64,000 bases of DNA from Prunella strophiata (GCA_036583965.1 JAZBQD010000021.1:20365620-20429619); one strand, 5' to 3'; numbered from the stretch's first letter, positions 25,323 to 39,094 are shown. Numbers and translations: made by a program. The notes: a model not told the origin generated them from the sequence alone.

Positions 25323-28260
25323 TGTGATCAAAATTACCAAAAAGTCTACAGGAATCAGTCCCAGGACACTGCTACACCATTTTCAAGGTCTATTTACAGC
25401 TGCCTGCTGGCCCACATACAGCAGATTTATTCATTCCTTGGCTCACATATAAACACACAAAGTATTGTAACGCTGAAACAGCGACCACACGTGAGCCAAG
25501 TCATTTTCACAAGGAACATGGCACCATTTTTTAATGAAATTGTTATCAAATCACTCAGGAATGCAGCAAATCCTCCAGTGGGAGATGCCCAGCACAGCCT
25601 CCCTGGCTGTACGTGGTCGGGTCACTCACACAACGTTCCTGCTGCACAGAATCCAACATTTCAATTTAAACCCAACTCCACTTCCAAAAGCCACATTATA
25701 ATTAATAAACACATCTAGCCATCCCACTCTCTTAGCTTTAGCTGATGAAAATGTGTCACTTCACAAAGTATCATCACTGCCCTTGTGCCTCCTGGGAACC
25801 TGCAGGGCTGACCATGGACAATGCCCCAGCACAGGAGGCACCTGCAGTGAGCACAGCACACTCTGCTCTGCCTGTGCCCTGACATGGTCATGCAAACCAA
25901 ATAACCAAGGGCCCAAGGTGGCCAGATTCTGGTTCAGTCAGCTCTTGGCCAGGTTCAGTCTTGCAAGAGTTGGGATACTTTATTTTCTGTTAATGTGAAG
26001 CGACTTGGAAACTCTGGGCAAGCAGACAATTCCACCAAAATAAATATGTAAATGTTTAAACATCTACATTTTCCTACCAGCTCCTGATCTTAACACTGAC
26101 CAGGGGTCCCTCCCCAAATCAGTGATTCTTGCTGCACCCACACACAGATCAGGACTTCACATTCAGAGCACAGCACACAACTTCTGCCAGCATTCCATCA
26201 AAAAAAAAAAAAAAGGGAATTACATAATTCAAACCTCCTTAATAAAAGGGTATCTTGTAACTTCACAGAAATTAGTACTTGAAGATGGAAAATGCTTTAC
26301 AATCCCAAGCTGTGACCTGAAAAACACTGACATGAGCTGTAGACTCTTCACACCAGAGCAGCTGGGATGTGGCAGCACCAAGTGGTCCCAGCAGTGAGGT
26401 GGGAATTGGCTTCCTTGAAGGAATAAAAGGAATAAACGAGTTCTCTGGTTTGTTCAGAATCCCCTACAAAGGTCCCCATGAAAAAGGTGTTTGAGATTCA
26501 ATGGTTTCATACACCTCAACATTTCTAAATTTGATCAATAATGCAGAAAGGCTCTGCTTAAATCTCCATTTTATAGGGAGCAGGAAAGAAGCCACTGCTG
26601 CTGCCTCATCCCAGGAAATCCAGAAGCCAATGTCCCCACAAACATGTGCCTCACCATCAGTGCTTCTTTGAGGGAAGGAGTTGTATTTGGACCCCAAGTC
26701 AGATTTGCATCAATTCAGATTTTATAGAGATCCAGAACTAAGCAGCATACGAGGATATCAGAGATTTAGATTCTGGTTTAGACCAACTTTTGAATGGAAA
26801 AAAAATCTCTGGGGAATAAGAGAACCTTTTTCCACAGCACTCATCTGCTTCCCTCAAAATAATTCCAGGAAGAGGCAGAATTTCAATAAGGCATCTCTCT
26901 GAGGGCTCCAGTGCAAAGGCACCCAGGGGAGCACCCCAGACCCACGGAGCTCCTGCTCTCAGACAAGCCCCATTACCTCCCATACTGAATCAAGGGGGAA
27001 CAAATACAGCAAATTTGGAGGGAGGGGAAATTTGGAAGTGTTTTCCAATGCACTCCACAGGCACAGCTCAGTGCCTGCCTGACTGAGCACAGCCAGAGAT
27101 TCCACCTGATGAAATGGGGGGAAATGCTTAAAATCCCACTGGAATTCCAGAACCTGAGAAAACAGGGACTGGGGGAAGAACCCATAAGCAGCAGCATTAC
27201 AAACCCCACAAATATCCTCCATAAATATCCATGGATTCCTTCTGCTGGAGTTGGGGGAAGAAGATGTGCCACCCATGAAGAAACAGTGCAGAAGTGCCTG
27301 CTCTGGAGCTCCGCCTGTCCCATGCCAGTGAGAGCCACAGCAGCCATGCCCAGCACAGCAGGAAAGCTTTCCTGGCCCCTCAAGGGATGGACACTGAGTA
27401 CAGATCATCAGATTTGTGGCAATTTCCCTCAGGAGCCTGGAAAAGCACCCTCAGACCACTCCATGCAGCTCAGGACTCTCTAGAAAGAGCAGGAAAAGAA
27501 GAGGTGCTGCTCTGTAGATCTGAAGGGGGATAAAGAGCTGCTTCCAAGAAATCCACATAAATGTGAGATAAATACCCCTGCAGCCTATCAGGGGCTCCCA
27601 GCACAGCCACCTCCAGGCACACACACAGAGCAAACCCTCACATCCCCACCCTTTTCAGAGGGATTCCAGCACTGGGGTGAGCTCCAGGACCTGCCTTTCA
27701 CTACAATTTATGAATATTCCCACAGCAATCACAACCCAGCTATGCTCAAAACAGCAGCAGCTACCCAAGTGAAAAGCCAAAGCACACAGAGAATTCCACC
27801 AGTCCTAAAAAAACCACCTTTCAGCATGTTTGATTGTGACAAAATTGTAGCATCAAGTAAAATTTAATTAGATGGCTTTCAGAAGGAAAGTAGGTGATAT
27901 ATTCCTGAAGTTCCTTTATTTTGCCCTGCAGATAAGATGTATGCTGAGATCTACAGTTTTTAAAGCTTGTGTTGTCTGTGCTACTTGATAAAAAATACAA
28001 AATAAGCTGATACTGTACTCAAAAACACAGACACTTGTACTCAAAAACACAAGGTTTAATTTGTCCCACTGCAATAAGCACAAAGGGCAGCAAAGATGTG
28101 ATTCCTGGGAAAACAAACTGTCCTTTAAGAGTTTTAATTGAAAGTCTGACATGGACAACGCAGTCCCTAGGAACTGGGGGTTGACAGAAGACTAAATTCA
28201 GGAATGACCAAGCTGTTTGGAGATCTCCAGTGAATTAGGGGAGGTCAGAATCTGTGATGA

Positions 28261-28400
28261 CATCACAGAATGGTTTGGGTTGGAAGGGACCTCAAATTTC
28301 ATCTTATTCCTGCCCCCACCTCGGGCAGGGACACCTTCCACTATCCCAGGTTGCTCCAAGCCCCTTCCAGCCTGGCCTTGGACATTTCCAGGAGTGGGGA
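28261..28400 (-). mobile_element. CR1 LINE fragment
   Basis: CATCACAGAATGGTTTGGGT, GGAAGGGACCTCAAATTTCA and GGGCAGGGACACCTTCCACT, then the CAGCCTGGCCTTGGACATTT block, ending near 28400. Confidence 0.92.
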
Positions 28401-29158
28401 TTAAGCTCCACGAGGCTGGAATTCACTGAGCCAGCCAAGGCAAGAAGGGTGGATGCTCTCTGGAACTAAAGCCATCATTTAAAGTGAGCTCACAGCTCAG
28501 GCTTCTCCTCCTTTCCACTGCTCCTAAATACAGGTGAGGTGGGACAAACACATCCCTGCCCTGCCCAGGCTGAATCCCTCCCTGTGCCTTCACCACCAAG
28601 TCCTACTCAATTCCCTCAGAACCTCCTCCTAAGGGAAGCAGGAGGGTGAATGATGCCACCAGGCCACAACAAGCTCCCCTTCATTTAAAAATGAATCTGC
28701 ATTTCTTACTCCATGCTCAGTTTTAACACATGGAGAAAATACCATTTTTCAAGAGAAAAGAGTGGCAGACAGACACATTTGTCACCTTTGCAGTCCCAGA
28801 CATTTGCATCCATGTTAATTCCATGGCAAATTGGATACAGGTTACTATTAATATCTGAACTATTTCCTTTCCTTTCTGAATGCTGATTGGTGACAAAGAT
28901 GCAAGCATCCCATTTTAAAGCACACTAATTAGCTAAGGAGGAGTCAAGGAAGTCACTGCTCAGCCTTCAAAAACAGACAGGCTCCCTCACAGTGGGAAAA
29001 ACACAGCAAACATCCATGGAGTGGCTTCTGAGCAGGCTGAGTATCACCTCCCCAGCCAAGAAAACTCTCTGTGGTGACAGGAATGTTACAACCAGACACT
29101 CCCACAACTCAACTACAGGTTTTTTAGGAACATGCAGGTGGCAGCCCCACACCCAGGT

Positions 29159-29198
29159 ATGTAGGATCAGACACCAGGATGTAGGATCAGACACCTGG
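29159..29198. repeat. Two-copy 20-bp tandem duplication
   Basis: ATGTAGGATCAGACACC plus three bases occurs twice in a row with one difference. Confidence 0.85.
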
Positions 29199-30516
29199 CT
29201 GGACAATCCAGGAGGTCCCCAGAAAGCAACATGAAAAATGTAATTGTAGAATGTGCTCAAGTCTACAATTCCTGGAGTTACAAGTGCCTTACAACCACCT
29301 CAAATTACACAGCAAAGAAAGAGCTGAAAGGAAGCACCTCCTTGATTTCCACACAGCATCCCTCCCCTATTGTCTGGGGCCTGGCAAGTTAAGGTCAGAA
29401 TAAAAGATTCCTTAAAAATCCCACATACATTGAAAGCACCTACAGCTTCCACTGATCTTTTTTCCTTTCTATTCTAAGCCCTGAACAGGTTTAAGTAGCA
29501 GTTGTCATCATTAAAGAAGCTGCTCCCCTCCCACTTTCCATTCTCCTGAGAAAGGAGCATCCTGGCAGCACCAGGCACAGGTAAGAAGGAGCTGTCTCAC
29601 TCAGGGCACAGAAATCCAGGCTGGAAAAGGGTGTGAGGAGGGCACAGGCCACCTCAGCCACACGGGATCAGAGAGCACTGCTGAATAATGAAATAAGGAA
29701 ATACAGTCATAAGTAATAATGCTAAAATAAGGAAGTCAAATGTCTGCCTGTGCCCATTGAGGTGCCCCAGCTGCTCAAAGGGGCTTGAGGGATGCAAGTT
29801 CTGCTCCTGCTCAGCTGCTGGCACCCAGCTTCTCTCTTGGGCACTCCAGAGCCTGCCCAGGAATCAGCTGAACCTGCCAGTCCAGCAGGAACCTCCTGAT
29901 GCTCCTCTGGCCACCACTCTCTGCTCAGAGGGACCAGCCAGGCTGAAGGGTGGGGGAGCCTCAGCCCTGCAGCACCACAGCCCTGCACCCCAGGAAGGGC
30001 ACAGGCCATGCAAACAAACAGCACAGAGGGTGGCAAGGAAAACGCTCAGAGGACAAAAGGACAGAGTCAGGATTAAACCCAGTCCCTTGATCCCTGGCCA
30101 AATGAACGACCCATAAGCCCACGCAACTTCCAGAGCCAATTTAAAATCCTGAGTGTGGTACACTTTAGGTTATAAAATCATATTTAGACACACATTTTGA
30201 AGTGTTCTTTGCTCTGCTGGTGGCTAAAAGCAATTCCTTTGTCATCAAATCTTGCTTCGGCAAGCTGACGTGACGTTTTTAACTCAGGAAATAAGATAAT
30301 TATGGTTCAAGGTAAACAACTACAACTGTGCATCATAAACAGTTTCTAATTTTAAGCCTGAGTCCCTCTAATGCCATCCATATTTTAAAGACAGTTTCCT
30401 TACAAATGGTTTAGGCTGTCTGAGCAGCTTGTGACTGAGCCTGTGCTAATGAGCAGCAGCAAGGCAGCACATCCAGGGAAAACAGAGGCTGGTGGAGCAG
30501 GTGAGCTCCTGTGTCA

Positions 30517-30920
30517 ACATCACAGGATGGTTTGGGTTGGAAGGGACCTCAAAGCTCATCCAGTTCCACCCCTGCCATGGGAGGAACACTTCCACTGTCC
30601 CAGGGTGCTCCAAGCCCTGTCCAACCTGGCCTTGGGCACTGCCAGGGATCCAGGGGCAGCCACAGCTGCTCTGGGCACCCTGTGCCAGGGCTTCACCACC
30701 CTCTAAGCCAAAAACTTACTCCTAATATCCAAGCTAAATATTTCCTTCTTGCAGTTTGAAGCCAGTCCTCCTTGTTCTGCCACTCCAGGCCCATGTCCAA
30801 ACTCCCCCTCCAGCTCTCCTGGAGCACCTTCATCACTGGAAGGGGTTCTAAGGTCTGCCCAGAACCTTCTCCTCTCCAGGCTGAACAAGCCCAGCTCTCC
30901 CAGCCTGTCAAGGTAAGCCA
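30517..30920 (-). mobile_element. CR1 LINE fragment, long
   Basis: Starts CATCACAGGATGGTTTGGGT and runs through the standard blocks to the GCTGAACAAGCCCAGCTCTC and CCCAGCCTGTCAAGGTA region, about 400 bp. Confidence 0.92.
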
Positions 30921-31251
30921 AACATCAAAGGAGGAAAACACACTGTGAATCTTAAATAGCTGGAGAGGGAGAAGCTGTGTCTCCTGGAGCAGGGAGCAAA
31001 CAAAGCGCCAGGCCGGGGCTGCGGCGCTTACGCAACCCTCGCTGGAGTCATCCCGGATCCCAGACCTCAAACGCCCCACGGCACCAACAGCAGCAGCTCA
31101 AGTTGGAACTCGTGAAGAGAATCAGCACTGAGCACTCAACACCAGGCAGAAAACACAGCTCCAGCCCCTCTGTGCTGTGTCTAAAGCGGCCCTCGTGCTG
31201 CTGCTGCCCTAAAATGTTCCCAAAGTTACCTGGGAACAATGGCTGGCAGGA

Positions 31252-31293
31252 AAGGGCAGCATCCCAAGGGCAGCATCCCAAGGGCAGCATCCC
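31252..31293. repeat. Three perfect 14-bp tandem units
   Basis: AAGGGCAGCATCCC occurs three times without mismatch. Confidence 0.95.
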
Positions 31294-32410
31294 GGCTGAG
31301 CCTGCGGCCAGGAGGGCTGGAGCACATGGTGTGAGCATGGCTGGAGCTCCAGGGAGGTGTGGAGGGCACGAGCTGTGCCTGCCTTGGGGATGAATCACTG
31401 CGCTCAGAAGCAGCAATAACTCCAGGAGTGCTCTGAGGTGTCAGCCCGGCAGGCTCCCGCTCCTCCTCATCCCAGGAAAACGTGCTGAATTACAACCAAA
31501 CGAGCCCAGCTGAATGGGGGAAGGGGGCAGAGACAAAGCATTCTTACAGAGCTGTGCTGGAAGAGCCAGCAGTGGTCAGAAGTGTCCCCAAAGCCAGCGG
31601 TGGGAACGCTCCTGCAGGAGCCCCAACATGCAGAGCAGTCACGGGGTGGAGCCAGGGCAGCCTGGGAGAGCTCGCTCCTCCAAAACTTTTCCTCACTAAA
31701 CAATTCCAAAGCACCCCACCCCACTGCTGCTATTGTTGTCAGAGAGGGAATTCCAACCAGAACAATGATTTCCACGACATTTTTCCGTTGGAAGAAGAAA
31801 ACGGGTAATGCTGCACAGCAAAAAATAAAATTTCCACAGCAGTTCATCCAGTACCACAAGCCTCCTTCCTAAAGGGAGCAGATTAACGTGCCTGGAGTCT
31901 GCTGTGCAGCATGGATGTATTTTTAGCTCCAAGGATCCAAAGGCAGTGATGTGGTGGAAGCCTCCCAGGCTGGAGATAGCCATGGGAGGTTCATCTCTCT
32001 GCACCCTGGAGAGGGCAGCTCATTAAAAGGCTGCTCAGAGCAGAAGGAAACAATTCACCCATTCCCTGCAGAAATCCCTCTTCCCACGACTGCACTCAAG
32101 GCAGCTCCTCTAACCTCCCCACCCCCCCACAGCCCATCCTGATTTGCACCATTTTTGGGGAACAGCAGTGCATTAGAAGTGCTCTTTACTCCCAGATCTC
32201 TGGCACAATTAATGGAGATAAATTCAAAGCCGTGCTCATGGCACAACACGGGATGAGGGGCTCAAAGCCAGCTCGAGTGCCCAGGGGACTGAAAGGAGCA
32301 GAACAACAGTTTGGCTTTATGTTTTACCTGCAATTGACACTTTTCTGTGAGTACTAACTAGTAAAGCAGCATTAGCTGCTGGCCAAACCCAAGTGAGTGA
32401 ACCTGAAAAA

Positions 32411-32685
32411 TATCACAGAATGGTTTGGGTGGGAAGGGATCTCAAGGCTCATCCAGGGCCATCTCCTGCCATGGCAGGGACACCTTCCACTGTCCCAGGG
32501 TGTTCCAAGCCCCATCCAGCCTGGCCTTGGACATTTCCAGGGATCCAGGGGCAGCCACAGCTGCTCTGGGCACCTGTGCCAGGGCCTGCCCACCCTCACA
32601 GGGAAGGATTCCTTCCCAATATCCCATCCATCCCTGCTCTCTGGCACTGTGAAAGCATTCCCCTTGTCCTGGCACTCTAATTCCT
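32411..32685 (-). mobile_element. CR1 LINE fragment
   Basis: TATCACAGAATGGTTTGGGT then GGGAAGGGATCTCAAGGCTC, CCATGGCAGGGACACCTTCC and CACCCTCACAGGGAAGGATT, ending after the CATCCCTGCTCTCTGGCACT block. Confidence 0.92.
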
Positions 32686-34049
32686 GATGAAGAATACCCT
32701 CAAAGTAAGCTTCCAAGGCAACCAAACACCTCAAGGGCCACCAAAGCCTCTCTGCTCTCCTGGCTACCATGAGCCAATGTTTAACCCAATTATCAGGTGC
32801 AGGAGTCCATTCCCAGGCCACAAAAGGTGACTTAGTCACATTAACTTCTACCTACAGCAGTGCCATTCATCACCAACCCTTCAGGGACACACCTTTGGGA
32901 AAAACACCTGGCAGGTGTGCAGGGATCACTGCCTCAGACCCAGGAGTCCAAAAAATGGAATAAATCACAAGCAAAACTATGAATTAGAAAATAATCAATA
33001 ACTGGAGAGTTTATTATTTTACAAATTGCCAGGTATTCTGGCTGTCCCATCCAAGAGCTCAGAGATGGCACTGCCCAGATGCAGACTGCCTCACCCACCC
33101 ACCTGCACAGGTACATTTGGGAATCCCAAATGTGCCACGGGGGAACACAAATGCTCAATTCTGAGTATTCACGGGACAACAGGCAGAAAAGGAGAGGAAA
33201 AATAAAATAAAGGAAAAATGCAAAAAGTCTACACATAAGACCCAAAAGTCCTGAGTAGAGCCAAGCTATTTTTCAGACTTTTATTAAAATTAGACTGGCC
33301 TTAGACTGTGAATCACATTCACCCCTCGTGAGCAGCAGAAGAGCACCAACATCACCAGGTGAAAGGCACAGAAATGCAGAGGGGACCTCTACAACCAAGG
33401 CTCCTCCACATCTCCAGCACCCACTAAGAACCAGCTCGTTTGTAACACTCCCAGCATCCAGTGAAGGCAAAGCTACTAAAATCTGGTGTGTAGGTCTAGG
33501 AAAAGCAAGCTTTGCTTCAGCCCTGCCTCCCCTCCCGAGCCCTTCCTCCTCCAAATGCCTGAAATAGGATGTTACACTACTTGTTTATACGCCATTACAG
33601 AAAAACATGCTGGTTTCTTCATCCTGCATTACAGAACAAAATGTTACCCAACTGCTGCTGTAAAGTACCAAGAAATAACTGTGAGACCATATGCATGGGG
33701 AAGCATCCACGTGCTGGAGTAATCCGGCCTTACGTAAGCGCCCATGGGCAGCTGACCACAGCAGCAGCAAAGGAAGGGCCAAGCAGCTTCCCCTCAAACC
33801 CACCCTGAAATTCACTTGGAGGGCTCTGATTCAGGAGACACATGAAATCCATGTCTCTAGTTAGAGGTTTCTGCCATCTAAGTACCCAGAGCAAAGAATA
33901 CTGGGTGGCTGATTTTCTCTCCTCGAGCTCATCCCCCCATTAACCAAAAATGACTCATTTGTTAATTGGTGAGTTCAGTTTGAACCCATGCCATCACGAT
34001 TCTTATCTCAGGAGTTATAAGGCAGCTCCTTCCAAGGATCAGCATCCTG

Positions 34050-34340
34050 GAGATCACAGAGTAGTTTAGTTTGGAAAAGCCTCTGAGATCATCAAGCCCA
34101 GCACTGCCAGCACCACCACAAAACCACGTGCCACATCCTACATGGTTTTTAACACCTCCAGAGCAAGAGGGTCCCCCCAGCCTCTTCTTCTCCAGGCTGA
34201 GCCCCCTGAGCTCCCTCAGCCCCTCCAGGTGCTCCAGACCCTGCCCCACATCCCTTCCCTTCCCTGGACACGCTGTGTGGGCTCAGCTCAGAGCAGCAGC
34301 CTGGTGTGGGCAAGGCAGCCAAAAACAAGAGGTGCAAAAC
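34050..34340 (-). mobile_element. CR1-type LINE fragment, divergent subfamily
   Basis: GATCACAGAGTAGTTTAGTTTGG and GAGATCATCAAGCCCAGCAC, then TCTTCTCCAGGCTGAGCCCC and CCTTCCCTGGACACGCT, which are blocks of an older CR1 subfamily. Assignment is by general resemblance. Confidence 0.75.
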
Positions 34341-35939
34341 AGACCCCAAATCCACAGGCAATAAATTTATTAAAGCCCATCTTGGTCCCCTTTCTACCTG
34401 CTGGCAGCCAAAAGGAAACACAACAGCACAGACACATTATTATGAAAAGCAAGTCAACTTCTTGCACAGGGATAAGGATAACAAATGTCTCACTGCTCTG
34501 TTTCAAGCTGTTTCAGATCTTAAACTGAACCCAGAAAAGACCATTACCAGTTAGGCTATTACAGCAAATGAAATGAAAATTGAAAATCAAGTCTAACCGA
34601 CATTAAATTTAAATAAATATATCTCAATTCCAGGATCATAATACATAGGTCCTATGACAAAAAAAACTCTGGAGAAGGGAAAAACACCCTTGGTAACTCT
34701 GAATATTAAGCTACAGTACCACAGGCATCTCACAGTTTATCTAAATCAAGTGTCTCCTGCAAAGAGCCCTGGTTCCTCCAGTGCAGGCTGCAGTGTGATT
34801 AACAGAGGTCCATTAGAGAGGCAATCCATAACCTGGCTCCTGTGAGGAGTCCCTGCCACATCCGTCTGCGTTTCCATGGCAACCAGGCAGGAAAATATAA
34901 AGCAAATTACAGTTAAATGAAAATTATTCTCCATGACAATATATGTTAATGCGGGAACATTTGCAAGGCCATTCCAGATAAAATGTTTACATTCACACAT
35001 GTGTCTACAAAAATAAATAAAAGGCAGCTGGAGCAGCTAATGGATCACCCAAAGAGAAGGATCAGAGTCTTTTTTGCCCCCCCCTAAGTCTGTTCATAAG
35101 AATAAAATTTTTCAAGCTGAAGAATACCCAAAGAATTTGCCCATTTCCAAACAGAAACATTCTTTAAGGAACAGGTTTTCAGAAGATCTAAAGAGCACAT
35201 TTCCTGAATGTTGTGAACCCTTAATTTTCCTGGCTACAAACAAAGACCACATTTATGCCTCCCCATCCCAGCAGAAAATGATTTAACAGAGAGGTTAAGT
35301 TTATATTTAGAGAGATCTGACTGAAACTGGAATAGTGACTTATTTTAATCAGCTGTAACTTACTGAGAACTGGAAGGTGTTCGATACCTCAGAATTTGGG
35401 GTGCTGACTTCACAGCTGGGAGAATCTCATACCCCACCAGGGTTTAAAGACAACACAGGCCACTGAAATACTTTTAGAAAAACCCACAATTAAGGCTGTA
35501 AAAGCTGATCATACTCTCCCACCATCACCACTTAGCCTGAATAGTCCTTTTTTTTGGGAATGGATCTCAGTTTAGGGAACGTATCTTCTGGAGCGTGAGG
35601 GAAGTTAATTGGAATGAGGCTCGTCAAGATGCAGCCACTTCGTTATTTTTTTAACTCCCTTGGCTCGTACCCCAAAGAAAAGCCCAGAGAAAGGAAGGAG
35701 GTTATAAAGTGACTCACAGTCTGTGCCACGTTTTCAGAAGGGTCTGAAATACTGCCCTGGAAAACAGCCCCCCCCAGCCGCCCTGCCAAGTTCCTTTCCC
35801 ATGGAAATGCTCTGCCTGTTCCGCGAGCAGCACAGGTGCAGGTTTCTGAGGAAGCCCCAGAAAGAGCACAAGGCACTTTTTGAAGGCGTTTGGGAGAGCT
35901 GGGAGCACAGAGCAGGGCATTCAGCAGGCTGGCACATCT

Positions 35940-36185
35940 GAGCTCGCTCCGTGCGCGCTGCCCTGACCTCTGCATCTGCCTCCTGCCTCCGCCTACGGAA
36001 CAATGCGCGCATCATGAGGATCGTAACTTTTTATGACAGTGGGAAAACTGCAATCTTCTCCACGAGTTCACTCCACCCTGCACATAAAACTGCTCATAGG
36101 TTCAGCCATAAAGCAAACTCCCTCCTTTGAAGTTGCACCCGGAGCCCCGCGCACGTTGTAAAGCCGAGCCGGGAGAGCGCGGCGC
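35940..36185. promoter_or_regulatory. CpG-enriched patch, possible regulatory element
   Basis: Two CpG clusters, GCTCGCTCCGTGCGCGCTGC near 35943 and GAGCCGGGAGAGCGCGGCGC near 36165, flank AT-rich DNA with ACCCGGAGCCCCGCGCACG. It may be an enhancer or alternative promoter of the host gene. Confidence 0.35.
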
Positions 36186-36464
36186 ATTAAGGTTTTACAT
36201 AACCACCCTCGTGGAAAGCATGGCTCCCCACCCAGCCACAGCCACTGCTGACAAAAGCCAGCCAGGTCACAGAGATCTGGGTAACAGAACTCCTCACAGG
36301 TGAGCTCAGGTTACCCACAAACACCAGAGTCACACAGCACCCAATATATTCCAGCCATGCTCCACTTTCGCCGAGGATCAGCTTCCCGCAGAGCCCACAC
36401 AGCGTTCCCACCATCACTCCTGCCTCATGGCCCCCTCCTCCTTCCCCCTCCGTGGGACATGCAG

Positions 36465-36690
36465 GCAGGGCTGGAGGGAGCTCCGGAGACCATCCAGTGC
36501 CACCCCCTGCCAAGGCACAGGCACCTGGAGCAGGTGACACAGCAACACGTCCAGGTGTTGGAATGTCTCCAGAGGGGGAGACCCCACGCCCTCCCCGGGC
36601 AGCTGTGCCAGGGCTCTGCCACCCTCCAAGGAGAACTCTCCCTCATGCTGAGCTGGAACTTCTTGTGCTTTAGTTTATGCATCTCCATAC
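36465..36690 (-). mobile_element. CR1 LINE fragment, internal 3' part
   Basis: GAGACCATCCAGTGCCACCC, CACGTCCAGGTGTTGGAATG and TGCTGAGCTGGAACTTCTTG are hallmarks of a CR1 subfamily that differs from most copies here; the extreme tail is missing or very diverged. Confidence 0.8.
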
Positions 36691-38950
36691 AATGCTCAGA
36701 ATGCAATTATAAACAGTCTAGAAAACAAAACCTAACCCCTGCCAATGGAACCCCAGCAGCAGTTGCTAGGATCCTCTGCAAACCTCACTAATTGCTGGGA
36801 TTGGGTTTCCAGGGAAGCTCCTTGCTGCAGCAGTGGAGGGGCTGAATGCTGTTTTCACAAAAGAACTTGTAAAACCCCAGGCTGCATGCCTGCAACAGCC
36901 AGGATTTATATTCCAGGCACAAATCAGATTATGCTGCACACACCGTGCTCCCAGGGCTCCAAGCAGGTGGATCCCACCAGGATGAGCAGCCCTCCTGGAT
37001 GCCCAGGACCAGGTTCCCTGCTCTCCCTGATGGGCTCCACATCCCTTTGAGGAGACCTGACTGACTGTGCCACATGCCTCTCTGTTAGAAAAGTCATTTT
37101 CTCTGTAACCATAAGCAAATGCTAACGTGGAGTGAGATTCCAGGGAAAACCAGGCAGCCTGCAGCTTTCCTGCAGGGAAAAGGGCAGGAGACTGAGGGAC
37201 CCCAGGCTGCTGGGCAGCACTACCACTATGAGTAACCTCATGGTAGAGAGCCCCATCATACAAATACAGCATAAATCCACAAAAGAGAGATTCCAAGAGC
37301 AGCTCCAAGCAAGGACAGAAAGGGAGGCAAGAGAGGGAAGGAGCTGCTCCCTGTGAGCACACAGCACCCCAAACATCCCTGCCAGCATTCCTCACACCCC
37401 AGGAGCCTTCACCTCAGCACACCCACAGCTTCACTCTCCACCCAAGCACTTTCCTCCCACCATGAAAAAACAAGGTCCAGCTCTCCAGAGGGAGAGGAAG
37501 ATACAGGAACAACTCAGAGAGAAGGAGAAAGGCAGGAACAGACGGGAGGGGACCTCGAAAGGCAGACAGGCTAAAATTAGAGACAAGAATCTTGGATGAG
37601 GAGGACCAAGGCAAGAGCAGAACCTCCATCAGATGAGGCTCCTGGGAAAGGGGAGGGACGGACAGGAGGGAGAAGAAACATTCTGGTGGGTGAAGCAGGG
37701 GAGGCTCGCAGACAGAACACACTGCAGGAGGAAATTAAATTCAGCATTTTAAGACTACAGCCTCCAGCTCCCTAACCAAGGAGCTCTACTCAGCACACCA
37801 GGAAAGAGCCACGAAGCTGACTCCTTGTCTGATCCCTTCCCCCCTGGACTAACTCAGAGGAATTCGTCTCTCACCACAGAACCAGTTTAACACCCCAGTG
37901 CCAGTGCTGATCACAGGGGAAGGGAACTGAATTCACTGCAGAGCAGCTGAGTAACACAGGGCACCTCTAATCTCCTGGGAGAGCCAGAAACCTTCCAGGC
38001 TGCAGGGAAAATGAGGAACAGAGCCCAGAGCCAGGGGAGCCACCACGCAGGACCCTGGCACATGCCAGGACAGGCCATGGAGAGGAGGGAAACCAGAGCA
38101 GCCACCAGGCAGCCTAACTCCCAAACCCAGCACATTCCCCCAAACGTGGGGACAAGAAACCACACGAACAAAAAAGGTCAGCATTCAAGGAGAACAGGTT
38201 TTCATCTTCAAACCCGTGCACTCGACCCTTGGGCTGCTGAGAAGGTGAAGTTTCACACACTAAATCCCCAAACTTGCTCCTTAGAGTCCAGCCTGGATAA
38301 ATGGCTCTGCCTGTGCAAGATGAAACCAGGGAGACAGCTCAGGGGTGGGCAGGCAGCCAAGCGCCGTAACCGGAGCGCCCTGGTGGTATTTAAACCCCCA
38401 GAGCACAGCCAGGAGCAGGATGTTTGTGTCCCCCCACACACTCCCCTTCCCTGCATTACCTACATCTCCTCCCAGCACAGCCACAGCTAATCCCGTACCA
38501 TCCAGAGATGTATGGATGTATTTATAGACAGGCTTACATCTCCAGCACATCCAAGGCCTGACGCAACCGCGCCGCGCCGGTCGGTGTTGTTACCACAACG
38601 CTGACATTTCACAATCTGCCACAGCCATCCTCCTGCAGAACGTGGAAAACACCAGCCCCAGGAGTGTAAAGTCTATCCCAAAGTGCTTTCCATGGGATAC
38701 AGTCACTGCCACAGTCAGCAGGATCTCAGCCCTGCCACCTCCTCCCTGTAGCAGCTATCAGGAGACCATTCCCAAAGGGGAACTTCTTGGAACTTTATCT
38801 TGGCTCCTCCTGGACCTAACCAGCCTGCAGAAACCCAGCCACTTACCAGTCATTTGGAGCTCCTGGTACAACTTGTTTACACAGCCCAGGTCACAGGATC
38901 GGCTGGAAGGTGTAAGCAGGATACAGTTTTTATGGCTCTGAACTCCTGCC

Positions 38951-38990
38951 CAGATAAGCCGATAAGGCCCCGGCTGGGGGCGGGGAGCAC
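38951..38990. promoter_or_regulatory. Paired GATA motifs beside a GC box
   Basis: AGATAA at 38952-38957 and GATAAG at 38961-38966 lie 9 bp apart in the same orientation, followed by GGGGGCGGGG. The arrangement resembles a GATA-factor enhancer core, but such motifs also arise by chance. Confidence 0.3.
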
Positions 38991-39094
38991 TTTCATGTGT
39001 GCGTGATTTGAAAGGAAGAGGCACCACGAACTGCAGCTAAGCAGTTGGTGCTTAATAATGAAGCTTCCATTCACCTCTAAAGCTATTTAATGCC

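Larger units (their letters stand above)
25323..32410. other. Unique intronic sequence with two CR1 fragments
   Basis: CR1 pieces at 28261 and 30517, an A13 tract near 26202, two 20-bp-period duplications (28014-28052 and 29159-29198) and a 14-bp triplicate at 31252. The sequence between is unique and shows no exon. Confidence 0.5.
32686..36464. other. Unique intronic sequence with one CR1 fragment and a CpG patch
   Basis: A variant CR1 lies at 34050 and a CpG-containing patch at 35940-36185. Between 34560 and 35700 the sequence is AT-rich and unremarkable. Confidence 0.5.
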
